The notes beneath the pieces are model-generated. The model was not told the origin of the DNA and made no database searches. It worked only from the letters and a program-made list of their open reading frames with translations. DNA of 64,000 bases. Origin: Erythrobacteraceae bacterium E2-1 Yellow Sea (GTDB lineage Bacteria > Pseudomonadota > Alphaproteobacteria > Sphingomonadales > Sphingomonadaceae). The translations under genes were made by a program, and so were the position numbers. The DNA lies in assembly GCA_014983025.1 (NCBI GenBank), contig JADCLP010000001.1:558001-622000 (forward strand). Reading direction: 5' to 3'. Of the stretch, positions 17,211-28,052 are shown piece by piece (position 1 is the first letter of the stretch; each line of letters begins with the position of its first letter).

Positions 17211-18232
17211 TCGGCAGGCTCTTTGGAAGCACAGGTCTGCGCAGCGCAGGCCCGCATCGGTTCTTCCTGCGTCAGCGGGGTCAGGCCCAGCTTGGCAAAC
17301 AACGCGCCATCGCTGTCATCACCGGCATTGGGCGCGGTCAGCAGCTTGTCACCAGTGAAGATGCTGTTAGCGCCCGCAAAGAAGCACAACGCCTGCGTCG
17401 CCTCGCTCATCGCCTCACGACCTGCCGAAAGCCGCACCATGCTCAGCGGCATGCAGATGCGGGCCACGGCCACGGTGCGGACAAATTCGATATCGTCAAT
17501 CTTGGCCAGCGGCGTATCGGCCAGCATATCGCCCAGTGGCGTGCCCTTGACCGGGACCAGCGCATTGACCGGCACGCTTTCCGGGTGCTGCTCCAGTGTG
17601 GCCAGCGTGTGAACAAAGCCGACGCGGTCAGCGCGTGTTTCGCCCATGCCCACAATCCCGCCGCTGCATACATTGATGCCCGCATCGCGCACATTCTGCA
17701 GCGTATTCAGCCGGTCACCCATGGTGCGGGTGGAGATCACACGCTCGTAATATTCCGGGCTGCTGTCGATATTGTGGTTGTAGTAATCAAGGCCAGCCTC
17801 GGCCAGCTGGCGCGCCTGATCGGGCGTCAACATGCCCAGTGTCATGCAGGTTTCCATGCCCATATCGCGCACCGATTTCACGATCTCGACGATTTTGGGC
17901 ATGTCGCGCTCTTTCGGATTGCGCCATGCAGCCCCCATGCAGAAACGCTGACTGCCCGCATCCTTGGCCTGCGCCGCGCGTTGGAGCACTTCCTGCACAT
18001 CGATCAGCTTGGTCGCCTTCACATCGGTGTTGTGATGCGCGGATTGCGAACAATAGCCACAATCTTCCTCGCACCCACCCGTCTTGATCGACAGCAGCGT
18101 GCACAGCTGAACCTGTTCGGGCGGATGGTTTTCACGGTGAACCGATGCCGCGCGGAACAGCAGCTCCGTAAAGGGCAGATCAAACAGTTCCGCGATTTCT
18201 TCACGGGTCCAATCAGTGCGGATTTGGGTCAC
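17207..18232 (-). CDS. bioB: Biotin synthase
   Basis: Radical SAM enzyme of 341 residues that inserts sulfur into dethiobiotin. The SAM-binding [4Fe-4S] cluster motif CEEDCGYC has cysteines 54, 58 and 61, and the conserved [13 protein letters not shown] and GGIVGMGET segments follow. The start is GTG, overlapping the methylmalonyl-CoA mutase stop as GTGA. Other bio genes are absent nearby. Placing the last biotin step with a biotin-dependent carboxylase (pccA/pccB) suggests cofactor supply is matched to carboxylase expression. Confidence 0.96.
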   Translation of the reverse strand: MTQIRTDWTREEIAELFDLPFTELLFRAASVHRENHPPEQVQLCTLLSIKTGGCEEDCGYCSQSAHHNTDVKATKLIDVQEVLQRAAQAKDAGSQRFCMGAAWRNPKERDMPKIVEIVKSVRDMGMETCMTLGMLTPDQARQLAEAGLDYYNHNIDSSPEYYERVISTRTMGDRLNTLQNVRDAGINVCSGGIVGMGETRADRVGFVHTLATLEQHPESVPVNALVPVKGTPLGDMLADTPLAKIDDIEFVRTVAVARICMPLSMVRLSAGREAMSEATQALCFFAGANSIFTGDKLLTAPNAGDDSDGALFAKLGLTPLTQEEPMRACAAQTCASKEPAE

Positions 18233-20460
18233 TCAGCAGCCTCCAGATCTTCGCCCGCAGGGGGCATATTGTGGCCCAGCAGGCGTAACATATCCGCACC
18301 GCATTCAACCACGTTTGATCCCGGCCCATAGATGCCCTGAACGCCTGCGTCGCGAAGAAAATCATAATCCTGCGGCGGGATAACCCCACCAGCCACCACC
18401 TTGATATCGCTGCGGCCCGCATCTTTCAGCAGGCTGATCAATTCAGGGATCAGCGTCTTGTGCCCTGCGGCCAGGCTGGATGCACCCACAGCATCCACGC
18501 CATTATCCAGCGCCATTTGCATCGCTTCCTGCGGGGTCTGGAACAGCGGGCCTGACACGACATCAAAACCCATATCGGCAAAGGCCGAAGCGATCACATT
18601 CGCCCCGCGATCATGCCCGTCCTGCCCCATTTTGGCGACCATGATCTTGGGCTTGCGGCCCAAACGCCGTTCCACCGCCTGCACACCATCGAGCACTTGC
18701 TGCCATCGTGAATCCGATGAATAGGCTTGCGAATACACTCCACGCACCGGCTTGGGCATGGTGTCATAACGGCCAAAGGCGGTTTCCATAGCGGCCGAGA
18801 TTTCACCCAGCGTCGCATCTTGCCGTGCTGCTTCCACCGCGCGGGCGAGCAGGTTGATGTCTCCCTTGCCCTCCATTTCAGCCAGCACAGAAGGCGGCAG
18901 CGGAATGCCCTTTGCATCGCGGCCATCACTCATTGCGGCACGATGCGCGACAGGATCAGCCTTGGCCGCTTCGGTCAGCGCAGCCAGAGCCGCCTGACAG
19001 GCTGCCTCGTCCCGCTCAGCCCGAACACGCTCAATCCGCGCGATCTGGCCCTGGCGGACCTTGTGATTGTCCACCTCCAGCGTTTCGAGGTGATCTTCTT
19101 TGGCCAGGCGATATTTGTTCACGCCCACAATCACTGTTTCGCCCTTGTCGACGCTGGCCTGCTTGGCCGCGGCGGCCATTTCAATCGCCGCCTTGGGCTT
19201 ACCCGTGCCGACATAGGCGGTCATCCCGCCCGCGGCATCAACATCAGTCATCAGCTTTTCCGCTTCTTCCACCAGCTTGGCGGTCAGCGCTTCGATATAA
19301 TAACTGCCACCCAGTGGATCGACGACATTGCAGATGCCGCTTTCTTCCTGCAGCACCAGCTGGGTGTTGCGGGCGATGCGGGCGGAGAAATCTGTCGGCA
19401 AGGCGATCGCTTCATCCAGCGCATTGGTATGGAGCGATTGCGTGCCGCCCAAAGTCGCTGCCATCGCTTCCACAGTGGTGCGGATCACATTGTTATAGGG
19501 ATCCTGTTCCTGCAGCGACACACCGCTGGTCTGGCAGTGGGTGCGCAGCATCTTGCTGCGTTCGCTCTTCGCGCCCAGCCCATCCATCACGCGATACCAC
19601 AATGTGCGGGCTGCGCGCAGCTTGGCGATTTCCATGAAGAAGTTCATGCCAATGCCGAAGAAGAAGCTCAGCCGACCAGCGAAAGCATCAATATCCAGCC
19701 CGGCAGCCATGGCGCGCTGGGCATATTCCTTGCCATCGGCAATAGTGAAGGCCAGTTCCTGAACGGCTGTCGCACCCGCTTCATGCATGTGATAGCCGGA
19801 AATCGAAATACTGTTGAACTTCGGCATGTTCGCACTGGTATATGCGATAATGTCCGAAATGATCCGCATGCTGGGTTCGGGCGGATAGATATAGGTGTTG
19901 CGGACCATGAATTCCTTCAGAATGTCATTCTGGATGGTCCCTTCCAGCTTTTCCTGAGACACCCCTTGCCGTTCTGCCGCAACGATAAAGAAGGCCAGCA
20001 CCGGGATCACCGCGCCATTCATGGTCATGCTGACGGACATCTGGTCAAGCGGGATCTGGTCGAACAATATCTGCATGTCGGCCACCGTATCGATGGCGAC
20101 GCCCGCCTTGCCCACATCACCCACCACGCGCGGGTGATCGCTGTCATAACCGCGGTGTGTGGCCAGATCGAAGGCGACCGACAGACCCTTCTGCCCCGCG
20201 GCGAGGTTGCGACGATAAAAAGCGTTTGATTCCTCTGCGGTTGAAAAACCGGCATATTGCCGGATCGTCCACGGGCGCCCTGCATACATGCTGGCCTTTA
20301 CCCCCCGCGTAAAGGGCGCAAAGCCGGGCAATCCAGGATCGCCAGCATCTTCCGCTGTATAGAGCGGCTTGATGTCAAAACCCTCTGGCGTTTCCCAGGT
20401 CAGGTCACGCCCTTTGACTTCCTTGTCAGCCAGCGCCTTCCAATCATCGATATTGGCCAT
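18229..20460 (-). CDS. scpA: Methylmalonyl-CoA mutase (single-chain, B12-dependent)
   Basis: Rearranges (R)-methylmalonyl-CoA to succinyl-CoA. At 743 residues it is a single catalytic chain, comprising the N-terminal TIM-barrel substrate domain ([37 protein letters not shown]) and the C-terminal cobalamin domain with DGHDRG, lower axial ligand His616. It would act as a homodimer, unlike the two-subunit forms. ATG 20460 follows the enoyl-CoA hydratase stop by one base. An in-frame GTG at 20541 would overlap that gene. Its stop overlaps the bioB GTG. Confidence 0.95.
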   Translation of the reverse strand: MANIDDWKALADKEVKGRDLTWETPEGFDIKPLYTAEDAGDPGLPGFAPFTRGVKASMYAGRPWTIRQYAGFSTAEESNAFYRRNLAAGQKGLSVAFDLATHRGYDSDHPRVVGDVGKAGVAIDTVADMQILFDQIPLDQMSVSMTMNGAVIPVLAFFIVAAERQGVSQEKLEGTIQNDILKEFMVRNTYIYPPEPSMRIISDIIAYTSANMPKFNSISISGYHMHEAGATAVQELAFTIADGKEYAQRAMAAGLDIDAFAGRLSFFFGIGMNFFMEIAKLRAARTLWYRVMDGLGAKSERSKMLRTHCQTSGVSLQEQDPYNNVIRTTVEAMAATLGGTQSLHTNALDEAIALPTDFSARIARNTQLVLQEESGICNVVDPLGGSYYIEALTAKLVEEAEKLMTDVDAAGGMTAYVGTGKPKAAIEMAAAAKQASVDKGETVIVGVNKYRLAKEDHLETLEVDNHKVRQGQIARIERVRAERDEAACQAALAALTEAAKADPVAHRAAMSDGRDAKGIPLPPSVLAEMEGKGDINLLARAVEAARQDATLGEISAAMETAFGRYDTMPKPVRGVYSQAYSSDSRWQQVLDGVQAVERRLGRKPKIMVAKMGQDGHDRGANVIASAFADMGFDVVSGPLFQTPQEAMQMALDNGVDAVGASSLAAGHKTLIPELISLLKDAGRSDIKVVAGGVIPPQDYDFLRDAGVQGIYGPGSNVVECGADMLRLLGHNMPPAGEDLEAAE

Positions 20461-20461
20461 T

Positions 20462-21250
20462 CTATTCGCCCTTGAATTCAGCTTTTCGTTTTTGAAGGAA
20501 TGCTGTGATGCCTTCACGCGCATCGGCTGTATCGCCTGCACGCCATTGATTCATCGCTTCCTTATGCAGCGCAGAAGATAGATCAGCCTGCAGCGCAAAC
20601 AGCAGGTTTTCACGCATCATGCCCAGCGCCATGGTGGGGCCATTGGCCAGCCGGCTGGCCAGCGCGCCTGCCTCTGCCAGCAACGCATCATCAGCCACGC
20701 ATTTGTAGATCATGCCCCAATCCGCCGCTTTGGCAGCAGGTAGCCGTTCACCCAGCAACATCATTTCAGTCGCACGCGCCTTGCCCACCAGCCGCGGCAG
20801 GACCCAACTGGTACCGCCATCCGGCACCAGGCCGATATTGACGAAAGCCTGCAGGAAATAGGCACTTTCCCCCGCCACCACGAAATCCGATGCCAGCGCC
20901 AGTGAAACGCCAATACCGGCGGTCGCGCCATTGACCGCTGTCACGATCGGCACCGGACAATGCGCCATTTCCTGGATCAGCGGGTTGTAGGCGAGTGACA
21001 ATGTGTCAGAAGCAGCGCGCCCACTGGACAGCCCCCCATCACCGTCACCGCCAGATAGGTCCGCGCCTGAACAAAAGGCACGCCCCGCCCCAGTAATAAG
21101 GAAGCAACGCGTACCCGGCGTCAGCGCCAGGGCATCACGTATTTCCAGTGCCATCGCCGGAGACAAGGCGTTGAGCTGATCAGGCCGATCCAGCGTGATT
21201 TGCGTCACCGGGCCGGTACAATCCACACTGATATATTTGTAATCTGCCAT
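20462..21250 (-). CDS. Enoyl-CoA hydratase/isomerase family protein
   Basis: Crotonase-fold protein of 262 residues. The CoA oxyanion-hole segments are [15 protein letters not shown] and [20 protein letters not shown]. The second catalytic glutamate position found in true hydratases is replaced ([17 protein letters not shown] has Asp after Pro), which is more like isomerase or PaaG-type members, so the exact reaction is uncertain. The ATG overlaps the epimerase stop (TGATG). It probably handles unsaturated acyl-CoA feeding into propionyl-CoA and acetyl-CoA. Confidence 0.87.
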   Translation of the reverse strand: MADYKYISVDCTGPVTQITLDRPDQLNALSPAMALEIRDALALTPGTRCFLITGAGRAFCSGADLSGGDGDGGLSSGRAASDTLSLAYNPLIQEMAHCPVPIVTAVNGATAGIGVSLALASDFVVAGESAYFLQAFVNIGLVPDGGTSWVLPRLVGKARATEMMLLGERLPAAKAADWGMIYKCVADDALLAEAGALASRLANGPTMALGMMRENLLFALQADLSSALHKEAMNQWRAGDTADAREGITAFLQKRKAEFKGE

Positions 21251-21687
21251 CAATGCGCCTCCTTCGGGGTCTCCATAATCTCGGTCAGCATGCCCAGCAT
21301 GTCCTTGGGATGGACGAAGAAAATGGGTGTGCCATGCGCACCGATACGGGTCGGGCCAAGGATGCGTTTGCCCATCGCTTCAAATTCGGCACGGGCAACA
21401 TCGATATCGGGTACTTCAAAGCAAACATGGTGCTGGCCACCCAGCGGGTTCTTGGCCAGAAAGCCGGTGACTGGCGAATTCTCATCCAGCGGGGAAAGCA
21501 GTTCCACCTGCGTCCCCTCTGTCCCTTCATGCCCGGGTGTGTTGACGAAGCACACTTTCACCCCCTGTTCGGGAAGGTCAAAAGGTTCGGTAATAACCTG
21601 CGCCCCCATCACATAGCGGTAATGGGCAATCGCCGCGCCCATATCGGGCACGGCGTAGCCAAGGTGGTTCATGCGCCCCAGTTTCAT
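21250..21687 (-). CDS. mce: Methylmalonyl-CoA epimerase
   Basis: Converts (S)- to (R)-methylmalonyl-CoA, the form used by the mutase. The 145-residue VOC-fold protein starts MKLGRMNHLGYAVPDMGAAI. Metal ligands are expected at the His of MNHLGYAV, in GGQHHVCFEV, and at the Glu of MLTEIMET near the end. The start overlaps the thiolase stop (ATGA), so the in-frame codon at 21735 can be discarded. Together with pccAB and the mutase it completes the route to succinyl-CoA. Confidence 0.94.
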   Translation of the reverse strand: MKLGRMNHLGYAVPDMGAAIAHYRYVMGAQVITEPFDLPEQGVKVCFVNTPGHEGTEGTQVELLSPLDENSPVTGFLAKNPLGGQHHVCFEVPDIDVARAEFEAMGKRILGPTRIGAHGTPIFFVHPKDMLGMLTEIMETPKEAH

Positions 21688-22865
21688 GCGCAGTTTTCGA
21701 TGACCATAGCGATGCCCTGGCCGCCACCGATGCACATGGTGATCAGGCCATATTTGCCGCCGGCACGCTTCAATTCGTACATGGCCTTGATAGTCAAGAT
21801 AGCGCCCGTTGCACCGATCGGGTGGCCCAGCGATACACCTGAACCATTGGGGTTGGTCTTGGCCGGATCAAAGCCCAGCGTCTTGGCCACGCCACACGCC
21901 TGTGCGGCAAATGCTTCATTGCTTTCGATCACATCGATCTGGTCCAACGTCAGCCCGGCACGCTCCAGCGCTACAGGCACCGCCTTGACCGGGCCCAGAC
22001 CCATGACATTGGGTTCAACACCCGCATGGCCCCAGGCCAGAATCTTGGCCATCGGCTTAAGGCCCTGTTCCGCAACCGCCTTGCCACTGGCCAGAACGAC
22101 TGCACCCGCGCCATCATTGATGCCGCTGGCATTGCCCGCAGTTACGGTGCCGTCTTTCTTGAACACTGGCCGCAGTGCAGCCATGCCTTCCAGCGTGGCA
22201 TCGGCACGAACGTGTTCATCTGTGTCGAACACGGTCACGCCTTTGCGTGTCTTTATTTCGACCGGAACGATCTGTTCCTTGAAGTACCCATTGGCAATGG
22301 CATTGGCCGCACGCTTGTGACTTTCAACTGCCAGGGCATCCTGTTCTTCACGGCTGATGTCACATTGTGCGGCAACATTTTCTGCCGTCACACCCATGTG
22401 AATGTTTTCAAACGGATCATGCAGTGCACCCAGCATGCCATCCATCAGCACAACATCACCCATGCGCGTACCAAAGCGTGCAGCGCTGGTCATATGCGGT
22501 GCATTGGACATGCTTTCTGCACCAGCACCGATGGCGATGTCACATTCACCCAGCTTGACAGCCTGTGCGACAGATACAATCGCCTGCAGGCCCGAACCGC
22601 ACAGGCGGTTGACGTTCATGGCTGCGCTTTCGGTTGGTACGCCCGCATTCACCGAAGCAACACGGCTGACATAGGCATCTGAAGGCTGGGTCGGCACCAC
22701 TGTGCCCACGGCCACCTGCTGTACCTGGCTGGCATCGATGCCAGCGCGCGCAATCGCTTCCTTCATCACGATGGCACCGGTTTCAGCAGGGCGGAAAGAT
22801 GCTAGCGAGCCACCAAAAGTACCTATCGCGGTGCGTGCACCGGAGAGAATGTAGATGTCCTGCAT
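21684..22865 (-). CDS. Acetyl-CoA acetyltransferase (thiolase)
   Basis: Thiolase of 393 residues, which either condenses two acetyl-CoA or cleaves beta-ketoacyl-CoA. The nucleophile is Cys89 in NRLCGSGLQA; the other active-site parts are NEAFAAQ, GHPIGATG and the second cysteine in MCIGGGQG. Length is that of the biosynthetic/degradative thiolase II type. In this operon a degradative role (giving propionyl-CoA plus acetyl-CoA) is plausible, though polyhydroxyalkanoate precursor synthesis is another option; no phaB or phaC is near. The start at 22865 has AAGGA upstream. Confidence 0.93.
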   Translation of the reverse strand: MQDIYILSGARTAIGTFGGSLASFRPAETGAIVMKEAIARAGIDASQVQQVAVGTVVPTQPSDAYVSRVASVNAGVPTESAAMNVNRLCGSGLQAIVSVAQAVKLGECDIAIGAGAESMSNAPHMTSAARFGTRMGDVVLMDGMLGALHDPFENIHMGVTAENVAAQCDISREEQDALAVESHKRAANAIANGYFKEQIVPVEIKTRKGVTVFDTDEHVRADATLEGMAALRPVFKKDGTVTAGNASGINDGAGAVVLASGKAVAEQGLKPMAKILAWGHAGVEPNVMGLGPVKAVPVALERAGLTLDQIDVIESNEAFAAQACGVAKTLGFDPAKTNPNGSGVSLGHPIGATGAILTIKAMYELKRAGGKYGLITMCIGGGQGIAMVIENCA

Positions 22866-22882
22866 GCGAAATTCCTTCTTGT

Positions 22883-24415
22883 TTATAATGGAATATTGTC
22901 GTGCTTCTTCCACGGGTTTTCGAGCTGCTTGTTACGCAGTTTGCGAAGACCCAATGCAATGCGACGACGGGTGGAATGTGGATGTATCACCTCGTCGATA
23001 TAGCCACGGCTGGCCGCAACAAAAGGGTTGGCAAAGCGATCTTCGTATTCCTTGGTCTTTTCGGCAATCTTCTCAGGGTCATCGCGATCCTGGCGGAAGA
23101 TGATCTCCACCGCGCCCTTGGCCCCCATCACCGCGATTTCAGCGGTCGGCCATGCATAGTTCAAATCACCGCGCAGGTGCTTGGATGCCATCACGTCATA
23201 AGCACCGCCGTATGCCTTGCGGGTGATGATGGTGATCTTGGGAACAGTTGCTTCGGCATAAGCGAACAGTAGCTTCGCACCATGCTTGATGATGCCGCCC
23301 AGTTCCTGAGCCGTGCCGGGCAGGAAGCCAGGAACGTCAACAAAGGTAACGATCGGAATTTCAAACGCATCGCAGAAGCGCACGAAGCGTGCCGCTTTTT
23401 TGGATGAATTGATGTCCAGCACGCCAGCAAGCACCATGGGCTGGTTCGCAACCACGCCCACTGTACGCCCTTCCACCCGGCCAAAACCGCAGATGATATT
23501 GGCCGCATGGCCGGGCTGGATTTCAAAGAAATCACCTTCATCCAGAACCTTACGGATCACCTCATGCATGTCATAAGGCTGGTTGGCATTGTCAGGGATC
23601 AGCGTGTCGAGGCTTTCTTCAATCCGGTCCCACGGGTCGCTGGTGGGGCGCTCTGGTACCGCTTCACGATTGGATAGCGGAAGGTAGTCGAAGAAATTGC
23701 GTGTCGCCAGCAGGGTTTCGATGTCATTCTCAAACGAATTGTCTGCCACGCTGGTCTTGGTCGTATGCGTTTTCGCCCCACCCAGTTCTTCCTGCGTCAC
23801 CACCTCATTCGTCACGGTCTTGACCACTTCAGGACCGGTCACAAACATGTATGAACTGTCTTCCACCATGAAGATGAAGTCGGTCATCGCGGGTGAGTAG
23901 ACCGCGCCGCCCGCGCATGGCCCCATGATCAGGCTGATCTGCGGCACAACACCGCTGGCCAGCACATTGCGCTGGAACACTTCGGCATAGCCACCCAGAG
24001 AGGCAACACCTTCCTGAATACGCGCGCCGCCACTGTCATTCAGGCCAATAACGGGCGCACCCACCTTTAGTGCGGTGTCCATCACCTTACAGATTTTTTC
24101 AGCATGGCGTTTGGACAGCGATCCACCGAATACGGTGAAATCCTGGCTGAAAACATAGACCAGACGGCCATTGATCGTGCCGCTACCAGTTACCACACCA
24201 TCGCCGGGGATCTTCTGGCTTTCCATGCCGAAATCCATGCAATCATGTTCGACATAGGTATCCAGCTCTTCAAAGCTGCCTTCGTCCAGCAAGACATCAA
24301 GCCGCTCACGCGCGGTCAGCTTGCCCTTGGCATGCTGTGCGTCGATCCTGTTCTGCCCACCCCCTATATGGGCGGCGTGGCGGCGGCGTTCCATTTCGGC
24401 GATATTGGCTGACAT
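22883..24415 (-). CDS. pccB: Propionyl-CoA carboxylase, beta (carboxyltransferase) subunit
   Basis: Carboxyltransferase subunit of 510 residues starting [20 protein letters not shown]. It carries the two crotonase-like halves ([38 protein letters not shown]; and [32 protein letters not shown]), typical of PccB. GGAG precedes ATG 24415; a codon at 24529 in frame would read through the control region. It is the first gene of the operon, and repeats resembling ScfR-regulator sites lie 60-100 bp upstream. Confidence 0.95.
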   Translation of the reverse strand: MSANIAEMERRRHAAHIGGGQNRIDAQHAKGKLTARERLDVLLDEGSFEELDTYVEHDCMDFGMESQKIPGDGVVTGSGTINGRLVYVFSQDFTVFGGSLSKRHAEKICKVMDTALKVGAPVIGLNDSGGARIQEGVASLGGYAEVFQRNVLASGVVPQISLIMGPCAGGAVYSPAMTDFIFMVEDSSYMFVTGPEVVKTVTNEVVTQEELGGAKTHTTKTSVADNSFENDIETLLATRNFFDYLPLSNREAVPERPTSDPWDRIEESLDTLIPDNANQPYDMHEVIRKVLDEGDFFEIQPGHAANIICGFGRVEGRTVGVVANQPMVLAGVLDINSSKKAARFVRFCDAFEIPIVTFVDVPGFLPGTAQELGGIIKHGAKLLFAYAEATVPKITIITRKAYGGAYDVMASKHLRGDLNYAWPTAEIAVMGAKGAVEIIFRQDRDDPEKIAEKTKEYEDRFANPFVAASRGYIDEVIHPHSTRRRIALGLRKLRNKQLENPWKKHDNIPL

Positions 24416-24475
24416 GCTTTCTCCGTCGGCATTTGCGCGAATTTCGCCCTTGGCCGCTGTGAAGGCACGAGTCCA

Positions 24476-24514
24476 ATGCAAAGTTGCAAAGTTGCAAAGT
24501 ACAAATTTGCAAAC
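24476..24514. promoter_or_regulatory. TTGCAAAG repeat cluster between pccB and its regulator
   Basis: Three head-to-tail 8-mers, ATGCAAAG (24476), TTGCAAAG (24484) and TTGCAAAG (24492), are followed after six bases by the palindrome TTTGCAAA (24506-24513). The cluster is 61-99 bp before pccB and 14-52 bp before the divergent ScfR-type regulator gene. In Rhodobacter the ScfR regulator PccR has been linked to paired TTTGCAAA sites, so I infer this is the operator for both genes. The spacing here differs from that paired pattern. Confidence 0.75.
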
Positions 24515-24527
24515 TATGCGATGACTC

Positions 24528-25937
24528 ATGTCCGCACGTCGACGCCTGTTTGCCGGAGAGGCCCTGCGCAGTCTGCGCGATGCCCGTGGTTTGCGCCAGG
24601 CGACCCTGGCCGAACAGATCGGGGTAAGCGTGCCCTATCTCTCCCAGTTGGAGAATGATCAGCGTCCGCTGACCAATGCCCTGATCGAACGGCTGGCGCA
24701 GCTTTTCCCGCTCGATTGGCAGGAATTGGGCACCGACAGGACAGAGCGATTAATGGTGGCACTGCGTGAAGCAGCGGCAGACCCATTATTCGGCACGCCC
24801 CTGCCCCCAGAACAACTCGCCCGAATGGTGGAACAACAACCTGCCCTGGCAGAGCGTTTTGTTTCCCTGCATGAAGCCTATCGCCGAACGGGCCAAAGGC
24901 TGGAAATGGTGGACGAGGCACTGGCGAGCGACAATGTCAGTGGCGCCCGCCTGCCATGGGAAGAAGTGCGCGACTGGTTCCATTTTGCCAATAATTATGT
25001 CGATGCCCTGGACCGTTCAGCAGAGGATCTGTCAGCCCAGCTGCGAGGCAAGGCACCATCCCCCTCACACGAGGCCGTCGAACAGTATCTGCGCAACACA
25101 CTGGGCGTTTCGCTGACCTATGCAGGCGATGCGGGGCTGCGCAGTTTTGACACGGAAATGGCGCATCTGGTGATCGATCCGGGCCAGCCGGTGGAAAGCC
25201 GCCGCTTTCACCTGGCCCATCAGCTGGTGTCTCTGGCGTTGCGGGACGAGATATTGACGGTGGTGGAGAATGCGCATCTCTCCAATGCCGCATCACGCCA
25301 ATTGCTGTTTGTGGGCCTGTGCAATTATGCGGCGGGCGCACTGCTGATGCCTTATGATTCCTTCCGATCCACCGCGCGCAGATTGCGTCATGATATTGAC
25401 CGGATCGCACAGATTTTCGGCACCAGTTTCGAACAGACCTGCCACCGCCTTTCCACCTTGCAGCGCGATGGAGCACGCGGCGTGCCCTTTTTCTTCTGCC
25501 GTGTGGATATGGCTGGCAATATAACCAAGCGACATTCCGCCACCCGCCTGCAATTCGCCCGTTTTGGCGGGGCATGCCCTCTGTGGATCGTGCACGAAGC
25601 TGTCGCCGTGCCTGACCGTGTCCTGGTCCAACTGGCTGAAACGCCAGACGGCGTACGCTATGTTTCCATGGCCAAAGGGCTGGTGAAGCCATCCGGAACG
25701 TTTGAACGCCCGCCACGCCGCTTTGCCGTGGCGCTGGGGTGTGAAACCAGCCATGCGGATGAATTCATCTATGCAGACGGGCTGGACCTGACTTCAGGCC
25801 GCAATGTTACACCCATCGGCATGTCTTGCCGGATATGCCCGCGTGAGGATTGCGACCAGCGCGCCTTCCCACCCAGCGACCGCGCGATTGCGGTCGACCC
25901 GGATCAGCGCGGGGTTGTGCCATACCGTCTAGATTAG
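24528..25937 (+). CDS. pccR: ScfR/PccR-type short-chain acyl-CoA regulator
   Basis: Transcription factor of 469 residues. It has an N-terminal XRE-type helix-turn-helix (about 5-65, [20 protein letters not shown]), then an IrrE-like middle region ([16 protein letters not shown]) and the C-terminal domain with conserved cysteines in [19 protein letters not shown], the layout of RamB/PccR/MccR regulators that sense short-chain acyl-CoA. It is divergent from pccB, and TTGCAAAG repeats lie 14-52 bp before its own ATG, implying autoregulation. The symbol is by analogy with Rhodobacter. Confidence 0.88.
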   Translation: MSARRRLFAGEALRSLRDARGLRQATLAEQIGVSVPYLSQLENDQRPLTNALIERLAQLFPLDWQELGTDRTERLMVALREAAADPLFGTPLPPEQLARMVEQQPALAERFVSLHEAYRRTGQRLEMVDEALASDNVSGARLPWEEVRDWFHFANNYVDALDRSAEDLSAQLRGKAPSPSHEAVEQYLRNTLGVSLTYAGDAGLRSFDTEMAHLVIDPGQPVESRRFHLAHQLVSLALRDEILTVVENAHLSNAASRQLLFVGLCNYAAGALLMPYDSFRSTARRLRHDIDRIAQIFGTSFEQTCHRLSTLQRDGARGVPFFFCRVDMAGNITKRHSATRLQFARFGGACPLWIVHEAVAVPDRVLVQLAETPDGVRYVSMAKGLVKPSGTFERPPRRFAVALGCETSHADEFIYADGLDLTSGRNVTPIGMSCRICPREDCDQRAFPPSDRAIAVDPDQRGVVPYRLD

Positions 25938-25954
25938 CAAAGCAGGCGCACCAC

Positions 25955-27301
25955 CTATTTCAGCAGGACGAGTTCTTCTGCCATGGATGGGTGCAGCGCC
26001 ACAGTGTCATCAAATGCCTGTTTGGTCAGGCCAGCCTTCAGCGCGACAGCCGCAACCTGCATGATTTCCGGTGATTCCGGGCCAATCATATGGATGCCCA
26101 GTATCTTTTCCGAAGTTTGATCGACGATCATCTTGTACAGCCCACGCTCTGCATGGGGAGAAAAGATGTTCTTCATGGGCCGAAAATCTGATGTGTAGAC
26201 CTTCACATCGCCATAAGTCTGGCGTGCCTTGCTTTCCGTCATGCCAACACCAGCCAGTGGTGGCTGGCTGAATACAGCACTTGGAATGGCGGAATAATCA
26301 ATCGTGCGCGGATTGTTACCAAACACTGTATCGGCAAAGGCATGGCCTTCACGGATCGCCACCGGGGTCAACTGCACGCGGTCAGTCACATCGCCAACAG
26401 CATAGATACTGTCACAACTGGTGCGATTATATTCATCGACTGGAATCGAACCGTTCGCCGCCAATTCGATGCCAGCATTTTCCAGCCCCAGTCCATCGGT
26501 CTTGGGGTTGCGCCCGGTGGCAATCAGCACCTGATCAACCTTGACCGTGTTGGTTTCGCCCAAATCAACCAGCAGTCTGCCATCATCGCCCTTATCTACG
26601 CGCTTGATCTGGCTGTGCATGCGAAAATCAATGCCGCGCCCCATGGCGATGTGCAGCATGCGATCCACGATCTGTTCGTCATAGGAACGCAGGATGCGGT
26701 CGGTGCGGTTGACCACAGTCACTTCGCTGCCCAGCGCATTGAAAATACCGGCAAATTCCATGGCGATATAGCCGCCACCCACAACCATCAGGCATTTCGG
26801 CTGCTGTCCCAGATGAAACACCTCGTTGGAACTGATGCAATGTTCAACACCTGGAAAATCAGGCATTGCAGGCCAGGCACCTGTGGCAATCAGAATATAT
26901 TTCGCGGTCACTTCCTTGCCACTGGCAAGGCGCACGCTGTGCGGGCCGGTGATGGTCGCACGCTCTGCAAAAACGGTGACTTCATGGCTTGCCAACGTCT
27001 TGCCATAAAGACCTTCCAGCCGGTCTACATCGCTATTCACAAAATCGCGCAATGTGGCCCAATCGAAGCTCTTGCCTTCGATGGTCCAACCCAGCGTGTC
27101 CGCATGGGACAATTCTTCTGCGAACATGGAGCCGTAAACCAGCATCTTCTTGGGCACGCAGCCACGGATCACGCAGGTGCCACCGACACGATGCTCTTCC
27201 GCCACGGCCACACGCGCACCGTGTGCGGCGGCAATACGGCTGGCGCGGACACCGCCTGAGCCAGCGCCAATGGTGAAAAGATCAAAATCATAATCGGCCA
27301 T
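25955..27301 (-). CDS. gor: Glutathione-disulfide reductase
   Basis: FAD flavoprotein of 448 residues that regenerates reduced glutathione with NADPH. It shows the FAD-binding start DLFTIGAGSGGVRASRIAA, the redox disulfide GGTCVIRGCVPKK (Cys43, Cys48), the NADPH fold VVGGGYIAMEFAGIF, and the C-terminal catalytic His region ALHPSMAEE, where Ser replaces the more common Thr of HPT. The start at 27301 has AGGAG upstream. It converges on the regulator gene, with 17 bp between the stops. Confidence 0.93.
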   Translation of the reverse strand: MADYDFDLFTIGAGSGGVRASRIAAAHGARVAVAEEHRVGGTCVIRGCVPKKMLVYGSMFAEELSHADTLGWTIEGKSFDWATLRDFVNSDVDRLEGLYGKTLASHEVTVFAERATITGPHSVRLASGKEVTAKYILIATGAWPAMPDFPGVEHCISSNEVFHLGQQPKCLMVVGGGYIAMEFAGIFNALGSEVTVVNRTDRILRSYDEQIVDRMLHIAMGRGIDFRMHSQIKRVDKGDDGRLLVDLGETNTVKVDQVLIATGRNPKTDGLGLENAGIELAANGSIPVDEYNRTSCDSIYAVGDVTDRVQLTPVAIREGHAFADTVFGNNPRTIDYSAIPSAVFSQPPLAGVGMTESKARQTYGDVKVYTSDFRPMKNIFSPHAERGLYKMIVDQTSEKILGIHMIGPESPEIMQVAAVALKAGLTKQAFDDTVALHPSMAEELVLLK

Positions 27302-27503
27302 GAAGAAACTCCTGTTGGCAGGCGATATGGCGGCTGTTGGGAATATTGCAAACCGCAAGCAGGGCTTGTGCTGCATTCGCGCAAGGCAGCAAGCGGGTTA
27401 CACCCCGCCCCTTCGTCCGCTGCTATCAGCTATCCGTCGGTGCGCGTTTGCCAACGTATGGCCGATGCCTAACTGTTTGCGTATGAATGGAGGGATTGGG
27501 ATC

Positions 27504-28052
27504 ATGACATATCGACGCCATACCGCATTGGCTGCCTTTTCCGCACTGGCTCTGCTGGTGGTGCCCATAGCGCAGGCGCAGGATACCGCCGAACCAGCAC
27601 CCGAGCGTGAAACGCTGGGTCTCAACCATATTGGCCTGGCGGTCAGTGATCTGGGTGCCACCGTCGCCTTCTTCACCGATACATTGGGCTGGGAAACTGC
27701 CGGGGGCGATCCCGACTACCCTTCAATTTTTGTGACCAATGGGGAAATGTTCGTGACCCTGTGGCGTGTGACCGATCCGGCAACAGCCACGCCGTTCAAC
27801 CGCAAGACCAATGTGGGCCTGCACCACATGGCCATTACCGTGCGCGATTTAACGACATTGCACGAACTGCACCGCCGCTTTGTTGCGCATCCAGGTGTTG
27901 TCATCGAATTTGCACCAGAATTTCTGGGCAATGGCCCGACCACGCATATGATGATTCGCGAGCCTTCCGGCTTGCGGTTGGAATTCATCGTTCCGCGTGG
28001 GCGGATGAGCGCGGAAGAGCAGAAACTGCCCAATCCGCGCAGCCGGAATTAA
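27504..28052 (+). CDS. Exported VOC/glyoxalase-fold protein
   Basis: A 182-residue protein with a signal peptide (about 1-25, ending PIAQAQ) followed by one VOC module: LNHIGLAVSDLGATVAFFTD opens it, LHHMAITVRD starts the second half, and a Glu in RLEFIV ends it, giving a possible His/His/Glu metal site. Export is unusual for this fold, and the substrate is unknown. GGAGGG lies before ATG 27504. Its stop shares a TTAA palindrome with the stop of the convergent helicase gene, a 4-nt overlap. Confidence 0.78.
   Translation: MTYRRHTALAAFSALALLVVPIAQAQDTAEPAPERETLGLNHIGLAVSDLGATVAFFTDTLGWETAGGDPDYPSIFVTNGEMFVTLWRVTDPATATPFNRKTNVGLHHMAITVRDLTTLHELHRRFVAHPGVVIEFAPEFLGNGPTTHMMIREPSGLRLEFIVPRGRMSAEEQKLPNPRSRN

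Noticed and set aside
17204-18331. 375-codon open frame opposite bioB
   Set aside because: Antisense shadow of biotin synthase; no family match or start signal.
18727-20229. 500-codon open frame on the plus strand opposite methylmalonyl-CoA mutase
   Set aside because: It is antisense to a complete enzyme gene, has no ribosome-binding site and reads as His/Gly-rich shadow sequence caused by codon bias.
24476-24514. Short direct repeats as a CRISPR
   Set aside because: Units are only 8 bp, without spacers, and placed between an operon and its regulator; they fit an operator.
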